A stretch of 64,000 nucleotides of DNA, from contig JAJYHT010000035.1 of the NCBI GenBank assembly GCA_021784595.1, positions 37,651-101,650 on the forward strand, given 5' to 3'. This DNA is from Bacillota bacterium (GTDB lineage: Bacteria > Bacillota > Sulfobacillia > Sulfobacillales > Sulfobacillaceae). The notes beneath the pieces were generated by a model. The model searched no databases and was not told the origin of the DNA. It saw only the letters and a program-made list of their open reading frames with translations. Shown piece by piece: positions 9,492-19,700 of this stretch (its first letter is position 1; the number at the start of each line of letters is the position of its first letter). Position numbers and translations under genes: made by a program.

Positions 9492-10454
9492 TTGACATCT
9501 GCGACGGACCGACCCACACACTACACGCAAAACGGAGTCACTGCAGGCATCCTAATGGCGATTTTAAGCGCTTGCCTGTGGGGGCTATCGGGGACAGCCG
9601 CCCAGTATCTGTTTGATCATGCCAACATTGTACCCGGGTGGTTGGTCACAATACGCATGGGGACCGCAGGAATCCTAATTTTGGGCTATGGCATCCTTAG
9701 GCAAGGTCTAGTCCCCACATTTGGGCTGTGGACTCGGCGCGACTGGCGCTCTTTAGTAGTCTTTGGACTCGTCGGACTGTTAGGCGTGCAATATTCATAC
9801 CTTGCCGCTATTCAAACTGGAAATGCCGCCACCGCCACCTTGCTGCAGTATGTCGGTCCCTCACTGGTGACCCTGTGGGTGGCAATGCGCGTGAGACACT
9901 GGCCGCCTCTGCGTCAGTTGCTGGCGGTCGCATCAACCCTGATCGGAACCTGGCTGGTGGTCTCCGATGGACACTTGGCACTCTTTACAGTACCGGTCGG
10001 CGCGGTGGTGTGGGGATTGCTTTCTGCCGTCACATTGGCATTTTATACGTTGTATCCAGGCCCGCTCTTGAAACGATGGGGCGCCACATCCGTGGTTGGT
10101 TGGGGAATGCTGGTCGGCGCATTCGCGTCCGCTCTGCGATGGCCGCCATGGGTGGTAACAGGAATTCCTGCCCGCCATCCTGTCGTGTGGCTGTTGCTGG
10201 GTTTTATCGTCATTGGCGGCACCACCATCGCTTTTTTACTATATCTGATGAGCCTGTCGCGCATTGCTCCGAGCACCGCGAGTGTGCTGACCAGCGCTGA
10301 ACCGCTAGTTGCGACAGTCGCCTCAGTGGTCTGGCTTCATGTCCATCTGCACTTTCTGCAAGACGTGGGGGCTTCGTTAATTATCTTAGGAGTGGTCATC
10401 CTCGCCTTGCGACCCGAAGTACACTCGCATCGCCCGGGTCGCCATACTTTATGA
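9492..10454 (+). CDS. EamA/DMT family transporter
   Basis: A ten-helix drug/metabolite exporter made of two EamA repeats (the first begins GILMAILSACLWGLSG). The second repeat keeps the typical ITSAEP-like motif as LTSAEPLVATVAS. Such proteins export amino acids, nucleosides or other metabolites; the substrate is not predictable. An in-frame GTG at 9477 exists, but AGGTGGAG at 9475-9482 is correctly spaced for the TTG at 9492, which I prefer. A small GC-rich palindrome (GCTCGG/CCGAGC) near 9351 lies in the gap before it. Confidence 0.85.
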   Translation: MTSATDRPTHYTQNGVTAGILMAILSACLWGLSGTAAQYLFDHANIVPGWLVTIRMGTAGILILGYGILRQGLVPTFGLWTRRDWRSLVVFGLVGLLGVQYSYLAAIQTGNAATATLLQYVGPSLVTLWVAMRVRHWPPLRQLLAVASTLIGTWLVVSDGHLALFTVPVGAVVWGLLSAVTLAFYTLYPGPLLKRWGATSVVGWGMLVGAFASALRWPPWVVTGIPARHPVVWLLLGFIVIGGTTIAFLLYLMSLSRIAPSTASVLTSAEPLVATVASVVWLHVHLHFLQDVGASLIILGVVILALRPEVHSHRPGRHTL

Positions 10455-10745
10455 AGGCCTATCAAATCATATCCCGGACAAGAACCGATTCCGCCGCAAG
10501 CTGCCGACTTCGTCACAACGTAACGGTCACTGATTTCTCGGACCAGTTGACGACACCACAGTATACCGGTCTCTCTCGTATGGCCATGAGAGAGACCTCT
10601 TGAACACCCAGCGCCCTTTGTACGTCTTGCGTCCCCTTTGCATTGATAACCAACCGGATCTTAGGCCCTAAGGATACTAGCGACTACGGTCGCCGCTTTC
10701 GGCAACCGGTATAAATATATTCGATTAGGAAATCCTCGCTAATAG
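10455..10745. other. Intergenic stretch without a gene
   Basis: No supported coding frame is seen. It contains the hairpin at 10568-10597 and otherwise unremarkable sequence before the nrdR promoter. Confidence 0.6.
10568..10597. repeat. Perfect 10-bp inverted repeat around a palindromic core
   Basis: Arms GGTCTCTCTC and GAGAGAGACC enclose 10 nt containing the palindrome ATGGCCAT. No T-tract follows, so it is not a classical intrinsic terminator. It could end the EamA transcript or bind a regulator. Confidence 0.5.
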
Positions 10746-10799
10746 TTGGCAACTACTAAATGTGGTAGTCTATAATCTATATTACACAATATAATGGGG
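10746..10799 (+). promoter_or_regulatory. nrdR-nrdJ promoter with two NrdR boxes
   Basis: A -35-like TTGGCA (10746-10751) and -10 TATAAT (10771-10776) are 19 bp apart. Box 1 (10753-10768, CTACTAAATGTGGTAG) and box 2 (10784-10799, ACACAATATAATGGGG) fit the NrdR box pattern acaCwAtATaTwGtgt at most core positions. Their start points are 31 bp apart (three helical turns), the arrangement known for NrdR operators. Box 1 lies in the spacer and box 2 just after the -10, so binding would block the polymerase. Confidence 0.75.
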
Positions 10800-10801
10800 A
10801 G

Positions 10802-11281
10802 GTGACAACCACGCGCTGCCCGTTTTGTCAATACCCTGACAGTAAAGTTTTGGATTCGCGCCCTGCGCATGATGGGCAAGAAATCAGGCGACGGCGAGAA
10901 TGCATGGGATGCCGTCGGCGTTTCACATCGTATGAGCGCATCGAAGATGTGCCGCTATGGATTGTCAAGAAAAATGGCCAGCGGGAAGCATTTGACCGAG
11001 GAAAAATTCTTCGAGGAATCATGACGTCTTGTGAAAAGCGGCCCATCGCATTAGAGCAGGTGGAGCGGATGGTGGATGATGTCGAACGCGTCCTCAAAGA
11101 CGGCCATCCAAGAGAAATTTCAACACGGGCTATCGGCGAACTGGTGATGGAACGGCTGCAAAAACTAGATGAGGTGGCTTATGTGCGGTTCGCTTCGGTT
11201 TATCGGCAATTTACCGATATCGAAGGGTTTCGCCAAGAACTAGAGCGCCTTCTTCATCCATCTCGGGACGGATTGGCCTGA
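10802..11281 (+). CDS. nrdR: Transcriptional repressor NrdR
   Basis: About 159 residues: an N-terminal zinc ribbon (CPFC ... CMGC) followed by an ATP-cone domain ([19 protein letters not shown]). NrdR senses (d)ATP and represses ribonucleotide reductase genes; here it precedes nrdJ and two NrdR boxes lie in its own promoter. Start problem: the only canonical start upstream of the zinc ribbon is GTG 10802, which lies inside the SD sequence GGGGAGGTGA (10796-10805). The codon correctly spaced from that SD and aligned with the usual family start (M-R-C-P-F-C) is ACG at 10811. Confidence 0.93.
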   Translation: MTTTRCPFCQYPDSKVLDSRPAHDGQEIRRRRECMGCRRRFTSYERIEDVPLWIVKKNGQREAFDRGKILRGIMTSCEKRPIALEQVERMVDDVERVLKDGHPREISTRAIGELVMERLQKLDEVAYVRFASVYRQFTDIEGFRQELERLLHPSRDGLA

Positions 11282-11313
11282 CGGCAACACAGGGAAAGGT
11301 CGGAGAGAAATTG

Positions 11314-13830
11314 ATGGAACATGATATGGAATTTTCTTCTGGGATAAATCCAGGTACATCAGAGCTTAGTTGGAAAATATTTTTAGACCGGTATACGGTC
11401 AAAGATCCCTCTCGCAGTTTTGAGGTTGGCGACTTAGCAATTGCGTTAGTCGAAGCACATCCCAAGTGGCCTAAAAAAGACATTGGTATCGTGCGAGCAT
11501 TGTTGCCAGACCGTTACCTGTCCATCGAACTAATTACTGGACCACAAAAAGGCGAGCTAATCGAGCGCCGCGTCGTGGAATGTGACCGCCCGACTGAGAC
11601 CTCTATACAGCAAGTGGCCAAGCGCATTGCTTCAGGCGTAGCTTCGGTGGAGCCCGACGCGGTCCGCGACACCATTGAACAAGCGTTCGCCGAAGAAATC
11701 GCGGCCTTACGCTTTGTGCCGGGCGGCCGCATATGGGCGGGAGCTGGAACTGATCAGCAACTTACATACTTCAACTGTTATGTGATTCCCAGCCCACGGG
11801 ACAGTCGGGATGGCATTGTGGAAACTCTGGGCCAAATGATTGAAATCATGAGTCGGGGAGGGGGAGTGGGAATAAACATTTCCTCTTTAAGACCTGCGCG
11901 GGCAGCTGTGCGCGGTGTCAACGGACGGTCATCGGGCGCCGTGTCTTGGATGGATTTATACTCTAGAGCCACCGGCTTAGTCGAACAGGGAGGCTCACGC
12001 CGAGGCGCATTGATGCTGCAGATAGAAGATTGGCATCCAGACTTATGGCGCTTTATTGAAGTGAAAAAGACTCCAGGCATGGTAGAAAATGCTAACATTA
12101 GCGTCCGCATTTCGGACGATTTTATGCAGGCCGTGAAATCCGACGGAGATTGGAGCCTTGTGTTCCCTGACACCACGGATCCGGATTACGACGCGGTGTG
12201 GGACGGCAATCTTGAAACCTGGAAACAGCTAGGAAAGTCCGTTGTGGTCTATGAAACCGTCAAAGCCCGAAAAATTTGGCACGACATCGTACAAGGAGCC
12301 TGGCAAGCCGCAGAACCGGGCATTGTGTTTGACCAAAGACATGAAAAGGATTCAAATAGTTGGTACTTCAATCCACTAATCAGCACCAATCCGTGCGCTG
12401 AACAACCGTTGCCCGCTTGGGGCGTGTGTACCTTGGGCCACATTAATTTGGCAGCCTTTTACGATGACCAAAAAGATGATGTGGCCTGGGACCGATTGCG
12501 TACCACAGTGCAAATGGGCACGCGTTTTCTGGATGACATTGTAGATGCAACGCCGTACTTTTTCCCACAGAACTACGACAATCAACAGAAGGAACGAAGA
12601 ATCGGACTGGGCACCATGGGATTAGGAGAGCTTCTCATTCGCCTGCATTTGCGATATGGAAGTCCCTCGTCTATTGCCTTCATCGAAAAATTGTACCAAT
12701 TTATCGCGGTAGAGGCCTATCAATATGATGTGCAGCTAGCGCAAGAAAAAGGCGCTTTCCCCGCTTTTCGCGCTGAACAATATTTACAGAGCGGCTTTAT
12801 GCAGAAGATGCCTGAGTCGGTACGCAATCTCATAGGGCAATATGGCGTACGAAACGTTACCATTCTCACCCAGGCCCCCACTGGCACAGTGGGCACCATG
12901 GTAGGTACCAGCACTGGTATTGAGCCCTTCTATGCCCTAACCTACTTTCGGCAGTCCCGACTGGGCTTTGATGAGCAATTTGTGCCTGTAGCAGCAGAAT
13001 GGAAGGCCCAACATCCTCAAGAAGATCTGCCCGACTACTTCGTAGGTGCTATGGATTTGACACCCGAAGAGCATGTCTATGTTCAAGCGGCCATCCAACG
13101 CTGGACAGACTCCAGCATATCCAAGACCGCCAATGCGCCTAGTACTTACACCGTGGAAGATACCGCCCGACTATATGAACTGGCCTATGATTTAGGCTGC
13201 AAAGGCGTGACCATCTACCGAGACCAAAGCCGATCAGAGCAAGTTCTGCATTTGGCCGAAGAGGACAAGAATCCCATCGCACCATCGAGTCCTGAGCGGA
13301 CACAACCTGGGGTTGAGGTCTATCCGGTTCCCGCCACCGTTAATGGGCGCACATTTCGCAAGGAAACACCTGCCGGCACTGCGCGTGTGGTGATCAATGA
13401 AGTGGCCGGCAACCCATTTGAAGTGTTCATGCTGTTAGGGCGCGCGGGATCCGAAGTCCAATCCTTTATGGAATCCTTAGGCCGGGTTATCAGTTTGTAT
13501 CTAAGGTCCCATGGCGACTTGACGCCGCGCCGACGTTTGGAATTAGTGGCTGAGCAGCTTAAAGGAATTGGTGGAGCCAATCAAATGGGATTTGGGTCCG
13601 GAAGGGTTCTCAGTGTAGTAGATGCCATAGGCCAATTGCTTGAAGGCTATCTACACCAGGAGCTAAACAATGAAGTAGCTGCCACCATGCCAGAGATCGC
13701 ATTCAACAACGTACCGATCCGAAAACCTCGTACCCCAGAGTTGGATCTTTGTCCCCAATGCGAGGCACCGACCTTAGTCTATGAGGAAGGGTGCCAGCAT
13801 TGCACCTCGTGCGGCTATTCTAAGTGTTAG
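11314..13830 (+). CDS. nrdJ: Adenosylcobalamin-dependent (class II) ribonucleotide reductase
   Basis: 838 residues. It reduces ribonucleotides to deoxyribonucleotides with a cobalamin-generated thiyl radical and needs no oxygen. Seen: first redox Cys in YFNCYVIPSPRDS, the allosteric/substrate core GGGVGINISSLRP, the radical Cys and Glu motif NPCAEQPL, the TQAPTGTVGTMVGTSTGIEP phosphate loop, and a C-terminal zinc ribbon with swinging-arm cysteines (CPQC, CTSCGYSKC). ATG 11314 follows GGAGAG; a TTG at 11311 is directly upstream. It is 32 bp after nrdR and ends before a strong terminator. Confidence 0.95.
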   Translation: MEHDMEFSSGINPGTSELSWKIFLDRYTVKDPSRSFEVGDLAIALVEAHPKWPKKDIGIVRALLPDRYLSIELITGPQKGELIERRVVECDRPTETSIQQVAKRIASGVASVEPDAVRDTIEQAFAEEIAALRFVPGGRIWAGAGTDQQLTYFNCYVIPSPRDSRDGIVETLGQMIEIMSRGGGVGINISSLRPARAAVRGVNGRSSGAVSWMDLYSRATGLVEQGGSRRGALMLQIEDWHPDLWRFIEVKKTPGMVENANISVRISDDFMQAVKSDGDWSLVFPDTTDPDYDAVWDGNLETWKQLGKSVVVYETVKARKIWHDIVQGAWQAAEPGIVFDQRHEKDSNSWYFNPLISTNPCAEQPLPAWGVCTLGHINLAAFYDDQKDDVAWDRLRTTVQMGTRFLDDIVDATPYFFPQNYDNQQKERRIGLGTMGLGELLIRLHLRYGSPSSIAFIEKLYQFIAVEAYQYDVQLAQEKGAFPAFRAEQYLQSGFMQKMPESVRNLIGQYGVRNVTILTQAPTGTVGTMVGTSTGIEPFYALTYFRQSRLGFDEQFVPVAAEWKAQHPQEDLPDYFVGAMDLTPEEHVYVQAAIQRWTDSSISKTANAPSTYTVEDTARLYELAYDLGCKGVTIYRDQSRSEQVLHLAEEDKNPIAPSSPERTQPGVEVYPVPATVNGRTFRKETPAGTARVVINEVAGNPFEVFMLLGRAGSEVQSFMESLGRVISLYLRSHGDLTPRRRLELVAEQLKGIGGANQMGFGSGRVLSVVDAIGQLLEGYLHQELNNEVAATMPEIAFNNVPIRKPRTPELDLCPQCEAPTLVYEEGCQHCTSCGYSKC

Positions 13831-13880
13831 GGGACCTCTAACTGAATTTCTTAGCGATCGTTCCTAACGGCTGACTAATC

Positions 13881-13923
13881 AAGGGATTCCAATACTACAC
13901 AGGTAGTTTGGAATCCCTTTTAG
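13881..13923 (+). terminator. Intrinsic terminator of nrdR-nrdJ
   Basis: Arms AAGGGATTCCAA and TTGGAATCCCTT form a 12-bp stem that is continued inward by ACTAC/GTAGT, followed by TTTT. The inner part of the hairpin contains the recombinase-site-like motif described at 13894-13907. Confidence 0.85.
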
Positions 13924-13945
13924 TGTGTTATAAATACCTGTGTAT
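13894..13945. repeat. Inverted CTGTGT-motif pair at the left edge of the mobile element
   Basis: ACTACACAGGTAGT (13894-13907) faces TACCTGTGTAT (13935-13945), so TACACAGGTA and TACCTGTGTA form an inverted pair about 28 bp apart. The right-hand copy recurs in direct orientation at 23509 and 27543. The left copy is the near-exact reverse complement of 27540-27553. Likely recombinase binding sites at the left end of the transposon. Confidence 0.55.
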
Positions 13946-14001
13946 ATTTATGGTTGTGATTTCCACAAACAGATGTTTCAATACTGTTGTGGGGTGAAAT
14001 C

Positions 14002-15162
14002 ATGTATGTAAGCCTGGAATGGGTAACTCTGTCGGACGGTGTTCGATTTCGGACGATTTGCAGAAACGGTGTGCCCTGGATTGAGCCGACGCGCTTTCTC
14101 ATGCGGTATGGACATTTGGGTATGGGATCCGCTCGCACAGTCGATACATACGCTGAGCGCCTCCTGCCCTTCTTTCGCTGGGTGGCTCACGAACAACTTG
14201 CACTGTCCGACGTCGATCAACGCGGGTTTCATCGCTTTCAGCGCGATTTGGTGATTCGCGACACGGCGCACCCGTTGCTGTTAGCCAAGGGACCGAACTC
14301 CAGCCCGGTGACGGTCCGGTCGACGATCACCATGGCGGCGCGGTTTCTTGAGTGGTATGGGTCGGAGTATGCCATTTCCGCTAACCGAAGATTCGATTTT
14401 AGGAAGGGTCCTAAGACGGCTTACGGGGCTGCAGATCGTCGGCTTTCGGCACGCACCGGGCTCCCACGCGCCAAGCGCAAGTTGCCAAAAGCGTTAACGG
14501 CGGCGCAAGTTGACCAGTGCCGCGAGTGGATTATGGATGCCTACGGCTTTGATCCGGCCCTGCAACTCCGGAATCGGGTAATCTTTGAACTGTTTGTCGG
14601 CGGGGCGATGCGCCTGGGGGCGCTGTTGGGACTGAGGAGTGAAAACATCTTTTGGACCGAACGGACTATCCTCGTCTCGTATACTGAGGCTGACTATCGT
14701 ATGGCTTGGGGCACCAAACAACGTCATCATCGGGCCGCCAAAACCGGCGAATACCTGATCGCCGTTGGATCGGACACCGTGCTCTGGCTGAACCGCTACT
14801 TCTTGGAAGTACGACCTGCGGCGGCGGTTCGCCTCAATCACGGTATCTTCTTCTGTGAACACCAGCCTGGCGGTTCCAAACATGGCGCCCCAATTCACTC
14901 TACTACCGTCCGATATCTGTTTCGGTCGTTGTCGAAGCCCCCGAGTGAAGGCGGTGTCGGCATCCATGTGACTCCTCACATGCTCCGCCATACGTGGGCT
15001 ACGCTGGCACGCCAATCGGGCTTGGATATCAAGGTGATCCAGTACCAATTAGGCCATCAATCGCTACAGAGTACCGATCTATATTCACATGTAAGTCCCG
15101 AGTGGGTCCGGGACGCCTTGGATGCGTGGCACCAGCAGCGGGCCGGAAGAAGTAGCCGATGA
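14002..15162 (+). CDS. Tyrosine recombinase 1 (TnpA/RitA-like)
   Basis: 386 residues. N-terminal SAM-like core-binding domain to about residue 165, then the catalytic domain with the full set of active-site residues: R204 in GGAMRLGALLGLR, K247, H326-x-x-R329 in HMLRHTWAT, H352 in LGHQS and nucleophile Y361. It is the first gene of the transposition operon. The ATG at 14002 has GGGGTGA upstream, preferred over the in-frame TTG 13987. A decayed paralogue lies at 26745-26948 (shared N-terminus xVxLxWVTL and RTILV). Homologous recombinases in Tn554 carry out strand exchange. Confidence 0.88.
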   Translation: MYVSLEWVTLSDGVRFRTICRNGVPWIEPTRFLMRYGHLGMGSARTVDTYAERLLPFFRWVAHEQLALSDVDQRGFHRFQRDLVIRDTAHPLLLAKGPNSSPVTVRSTITMAARFLEWYGSEYAISANRRFDFRKGPKTAYGAADRRLSARTGLPRAKRKLPKALTAAQVDQCREWIMDAYGFDPALQLRNRVIFELFVGGAMRLGALLGLRSENIFWTERTILVSYTEADYRMAWGTKQRHHRAAKTGEYLIAVGSDTVLWLNRYFLEVRPAAAVRLNHGIFFCEHQPGGSKHGAPIHSTTVRYLFRSLSKPPSEGGVGIHVTPHMLRHTWATLARQSGLDIKVIQYQLGHQSLQSTDLYSHVSPEWVRDALDAWHQQRAGRSSR

Positions 15163-16700
15163 AGCGTATCCCCTGCCAAGGCGGCCAATTTGTTGAGGTG
15201 CTTGAGGACAACCAATGGCTTGTTCCCATGGGTGTGGGCCCCTTCACACGTAGATATAAAGTGGACCTCACGCGACTGCCGGTAGATGTTCGCGATTGGT
15301 GGCGAACTGTCTTCACTGAAGCGTTTCGCATGGATTCCTTGGCTCAGGTTCGCGGCATCTGGCATACGGCTCTCTGGTTCTATCGCTTTCACAAGGCCAC
15401 GTCACGAGTGCCGACGGTGCGCTGGGATGAATGGCAGCGTGTCGACTGGGGGGCGTATGCGCACTGGCTAAATGAGCAGCAGGGCATACGCGGCCGTCGA
15501 CCCTTATCCCTCGACTATCGCCGTGGACAATTCGGGTGGTTGGCAGCCGCCGCGCAACATGCTATTGACGTGGGACTGCTGGGAACGAGCGACGTCACGA
15601 TTTCCCGCTTGAAATCGGTGTCCAGTCGGGTTTTTCGTGGAACCCAAGACGTGTCGAACCAGCGATTGGTGCAGCGCGCGTTGTCCCACGAGCAGTGGGA
15701 CGAGCTGGACAGGATATTGTCTGAGGAATGGTTCGCGTTGCAAGATCCGGGTCGAACACTCGACCCACCTTTTCGACTTAGCGTTGTAGTTGCGGCATGG
15801 CTGACGTTCCACCACGGGGTACGATCCGCTGAGATTAATCGTTTAACGGTTGACGACATTTTACCGGACGCGGATGGCCGGCACCATTTGAGAGTCCATG
15901 CCCCCAACAAGGCCGAGGACCTCATCCCGATTGACGCGATGACGCTGCACATGCTGGAGGTCTTAGTCGATGTGGGGGCGGAGTGCCGGGCAGACCTCGG
16001 CACTCGCCATCTGTTTGTGGGGCGCCGTCGAGGCCCACGCATCCTGGGAACGACTGCCAACCCCGCTCAAAGCTTGACGTGGGGACTTCGCGACCTCATC
16101 CAGCGTTACGAGGCGGTCGAGTTGCCGAGTACTATTACGTTTCCGGATGGGCGCTTAACCTTCGGGACGCATCTCGCTTACGATATTGGCAATCGTGAAA
16201 AGGTGCGACAAATCATGCGCCACGAAAACGCGAGCACAACAGAGCGCTTCTATCGCGCACCGGATAAACTCCGCGTGGCCAAAGATATCTCCTCCGCTAT
16301 CCGCAGTGAAGCGGTACGTCTCACGATGGCGTGCCAGCAACCAGTTATGAGCGTGGAGGAAAGGCCCGATCACCAGGAGGTACTGGCCCGAAATCCGGAG
16401 AACGCCCAGCTCGAATATGGCTCTTGCGGCTTGGATGTTCAGCGCCAAGGCACCTGCCGCATGGCTGTCCATTGCTTTGAGTGTCCGCTGTTGGTGCCGT
16501 GGGTCTCCAAACGCCACAACTTTGTATATGAACGAGATGTTTACGAGAAGAAGGCGGCGGAAGCGGCGAATGACCGGGACCGTGAGAACTATCTGCGGCA
16601 TGCGGCATTGGCCGAGGCCCACATCCTGTTGATTGACCGGCGAAAGGAGGGGCCAAGTGGACCAATTGCACCAACCCGAAGCCGTAGACCGCGTCGATAG
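15159..16700 (+). CDS. Tyrosine recombinase 2 (RitB-like), box II His replaced by Pro
   Basis: 513 residues, coupled to recombinase 1 by ATGA. The catalytic set is R222 (HHGVRSAEIN), K251 (APNKAED), R332 in PDGRLTF, H355 (RHENAST) and Y365 (ERFY). At the first His of the HxxR box there is a Pro (residue 329), so one general acid/base residue is missing while both arginines and the tyrosine remain. A C-terminal cysteine cluster (C423, C433, C439, C442) resembles the putative zinc site of TnpB-type proteins. A decayed relative with a stop codon next to the catalytic Arg lies at 24785-25273. Confidence 0.85.
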   Translation: MKRIPCQGGQFVEVLEDNQWLVPMGVGPFTRRYKVDLTRLPVDVRDWWRTVFTEAFRMDSLAQVRGIWHTALWFYRFHKATSRVPTVRWDEWQRVDWGAYAHWLNEQQGIRGRRPLSLDYRRGQFGWLAAAAQHAIDVGLLGTSDVTISRLKSVSSRVFRGTQDVSNQRLVQRALSHEQWDELDRILSEEWFALQDPGRTLDPPFRLSVVVAAWLTFHHGVRSAEINRLTVDDILPDADGRHHLRVHAPNKAEDLIPIDAMTLHMLEVLVDVGAECRADLGTRHLFVGRRRGPRILGTTANPAQSLTWGLRDLIQRYEAVELPSTITFPDGRLTFGTHLAYDIGNREKVRQIMRHENASTTERFYRAPDKLRVAKDISSAIRSEAVRLTMACQQPVMSVEERPDHQEVLARNPENAQLEYGSCGLDVQRQGTCRMAVHCFECPLLVPWVSKRHNFVYERDVYEKKAAEAANDRDRENYLRHAALAEAHILLIDRRKEGPSGPIAPTRSRRPRR

Positions 16701-19700
16701 TGCATCTGCTGGGAGCCAACGACTACCTTTTCCATATGAAGAGGATCAGTGGGACTTGGCGTATCGCGCCACGACGGCAGCGACGCCAGGAGCCTCGATA
16801 GTCAATTTTGCCACCTTGCCAGAAACCTGGAAGGCCGATGTCAAAGCGTTTGTTGCAGACGGGGTGTTGGGTCGCAATTTAAGTAACGGATGGGCACAAT
16901 CGACGATGTCGTGTCTTCGACTGTTGATCGACTTGGCTGTGGAACGGCACGGACAGGAAACGGGACCGGAAGCTCTTAATCAACAGGATGCTCGGCGGGT
17001 TGAGGAGTACATCCGATCAAGCGGCCGCGTCCGTGGCCGCGGTACAATTCAAGTGATTGCCGAGTTCGCCGACTTTGTCCGATCTCATCGTCTTGGCGAG
17101 CCCAAGCGTTTTCGCCCTGACCCTCATGTGGTTCCGACGCAGCCTAAGCGTAAGACGTACAGCGAGGGTTGGGAACGTGTGATACCGGACGAGGTCAGCA
17201 GCGCTTTGTTGCAGGCGGTGAAAAGCCGCTGGGAGGTTCTCAAAGTCGAAAACCGGCCCGTTCGTGGAGGACGACTACGGAGTGAAGAACTTTATTTAGG
17301 TGTGGTCGTGTTGCTGCTGTTCTCAGGTCGACGTATCTCCGAACTTCTCTTGTTGCCCCGAGAGTGCCTGCGCGAACTCACAAGCCGGGAACTGGAGCAA
17401 ACAGGACCGGGCATCTGGCTCGTTCACCATAATACCAAGACTGGCACGGGCCTTGATGAGGCATTTATACCGGAACCAGCGGCTGAGATGGTGCGGGACG
17501 CCGTGATGCGCATTCAAGTCCTCACGCAGGGCTTGGCCGCCATTAGTGGCCTAGACCTGTTGTTTATTACGAACGCGCAGGCCGGTGCCCTAAACGTCGG
17601 GACAATTCGCGGCGTCAGCAGTAATGCATTCAGGCTGTGGCTCAACGGTCGCATGACCGAGGATGGACAGGTCTTACGACCTGGGTTCATTCACAGGGCC
17701 GACATTCGATACATGGGCGAGTACTATCCAATCGACCCGCACCAGGGGCGTCACACGCTGGCTCATAAAGCGTATATGGGCGGTGCCGACTACGCGCAGG
17801 TCAGTGACCACCTGGGCCACCGGCGGACCCGTGCTGGGCTCAACCCGATGACGGGCGTCTACATCCATGGGGAACAAGACGCGGTCCGCCAGATTCTCGA
17901 CCATGCTGACCGCGGTCGGTTGGTGGGCAAGGCGGCCCCGCTTGTCGAAAACCGATCTGCAGTAATCTCGGTGGAACCGAAGGATGTGGCTATCTACCAG
18001 GAACAAGGCATGCTGGTGTTGCCGACCCATTACGGTCACTGCTGCCTGCCAGCTGCGAGCGGTCCGTGCGTCACCGGAGATCCTTGCTGGATCGGGCCAC
18101 AGGGAGACGGGTGCGACTATGCTCTCTATACACCGGAAAGTCAGGCGGCCCTAGAAAAAGACCGCGAGCTGTTGCAGCACCAAGTCACCGAGCTGGCAGA
18201 TCGTGAGCCGCGTCATCCCCGCCTCGGACAGCTGCAAGCACGAGTCGCACGGATTAATCAAGTGTTGCATGAGATCAAGGTAGCGATGGAGACCGACCCT
18301 ACGGACTCGCTTCCCATGTTTTCGCCAAGAGCGGGTATCACTCCCAACGAACCCGAACTGGTGCCGGGCCTTCCACCACCCGTTGGCCGGCGGTTGAAGT
18401 GGCGGCGACGGGAAGCAGCGTTAAAAAGTGGCGCCGGCTTTCCACCGTATCGTGGTCCGCGACTTGAAGGAACGAGACATTCCGTTCCGGTGCTACTCCC
18501 CATGCCTACGGAATGGAGACAGCGTGCCGAGACTTTCCTGGCAGAATTGGAATCCGGCACCCATCCGTTGGCGCCGTCGATCTTTGCCAGGCGTCTTCGC
18601 ATTCCGTTTCGTGCGTTCCTGCAAGCACCCGACATCATCGAACGGCTTCGCCGACACAATACCCGGTATGCACCGGTCGCAGAGGGCCGCATGGAGACGC
18701 GACTTGGTGAGTTGCGCGACCAGAACCTGCTTGCAAGCTATCGGGAATTTGCTGGGCTGCGCGGTGTCTCGCTGCGAACTCTGTTTTTGCGTCACCCCAA
18801 TTGGTGCCGCCGGCTTGCTGAGCACAATAGGGCCATTCGTCGGAACCATACCCGTTTGTTGGCTGAGCAACGGCTGGCGGAGTTGGAGGAATCTCAGACG
18901 CCCGAACCGTTGTGGATGTTCGCCAAGGTCCTTGGCCGGGACCGTAGTTGGCTCCGGCGGGAGTTGCCGGATGTGGTCAGTCGGTTGGTCCACCACAATC
19001 AATGCATGGGTCTTAAGGGTGCGCACATTCCGAAATCCGAGCGGATTGCGGCCATCCGACAAGAGTACGAGGGCGCTAAACGCTTAGGGCTCGCCTTATC
19101 CGCACAGGATTTGGCGGGCCGCTGCCACGTGTCCGTCGATACGATTCGTCGACATTGTCCAGAGATATTGCAGGAGATGCGGGGGCCATCCGCTCATGAG
19201 CGGCTTAACACAGCGTGGGATGTGTTGGAAAAATTGGACGAGGTGCTCGACGTGGCACGGATCGCCCAGACAGCTCAGACGTCGATCAACTGGATAACGC
19301 AGCAAGGCGCGTTATGGCAAGAGAAAGTCGCGGAACATAATCGCAAGGTTCACATTCGGCAATTAGAACGCACGTGGGAACGTTATGCGGCTCAGAGTGA
19401 ACGTTGGTCGGCTAAACGTTTTGCGGAGGAAGCGGGACTGACCTATGGCGAATTTCGCACCCAATTTCCTGGCTGGAACGCGCGGGTTGTCGCGGTTCCA
19501 AAGGACGATGCGACTCGCCGGCATTTGGAGCAGCTATTGGAAGAGGTCCGCATGAGCGACCAGATAGTTAGCCCCGTGACCTTAGCAAAGCGCGCCGACG
19601 TGACCTACACCACCCTTCTGCGCCACTATCCCGACATTTATGGGGCTCTCAGGGATCACGCAATGGAGTTTCGGCCGCGCATTGAGGCCTATCTCGCGGA

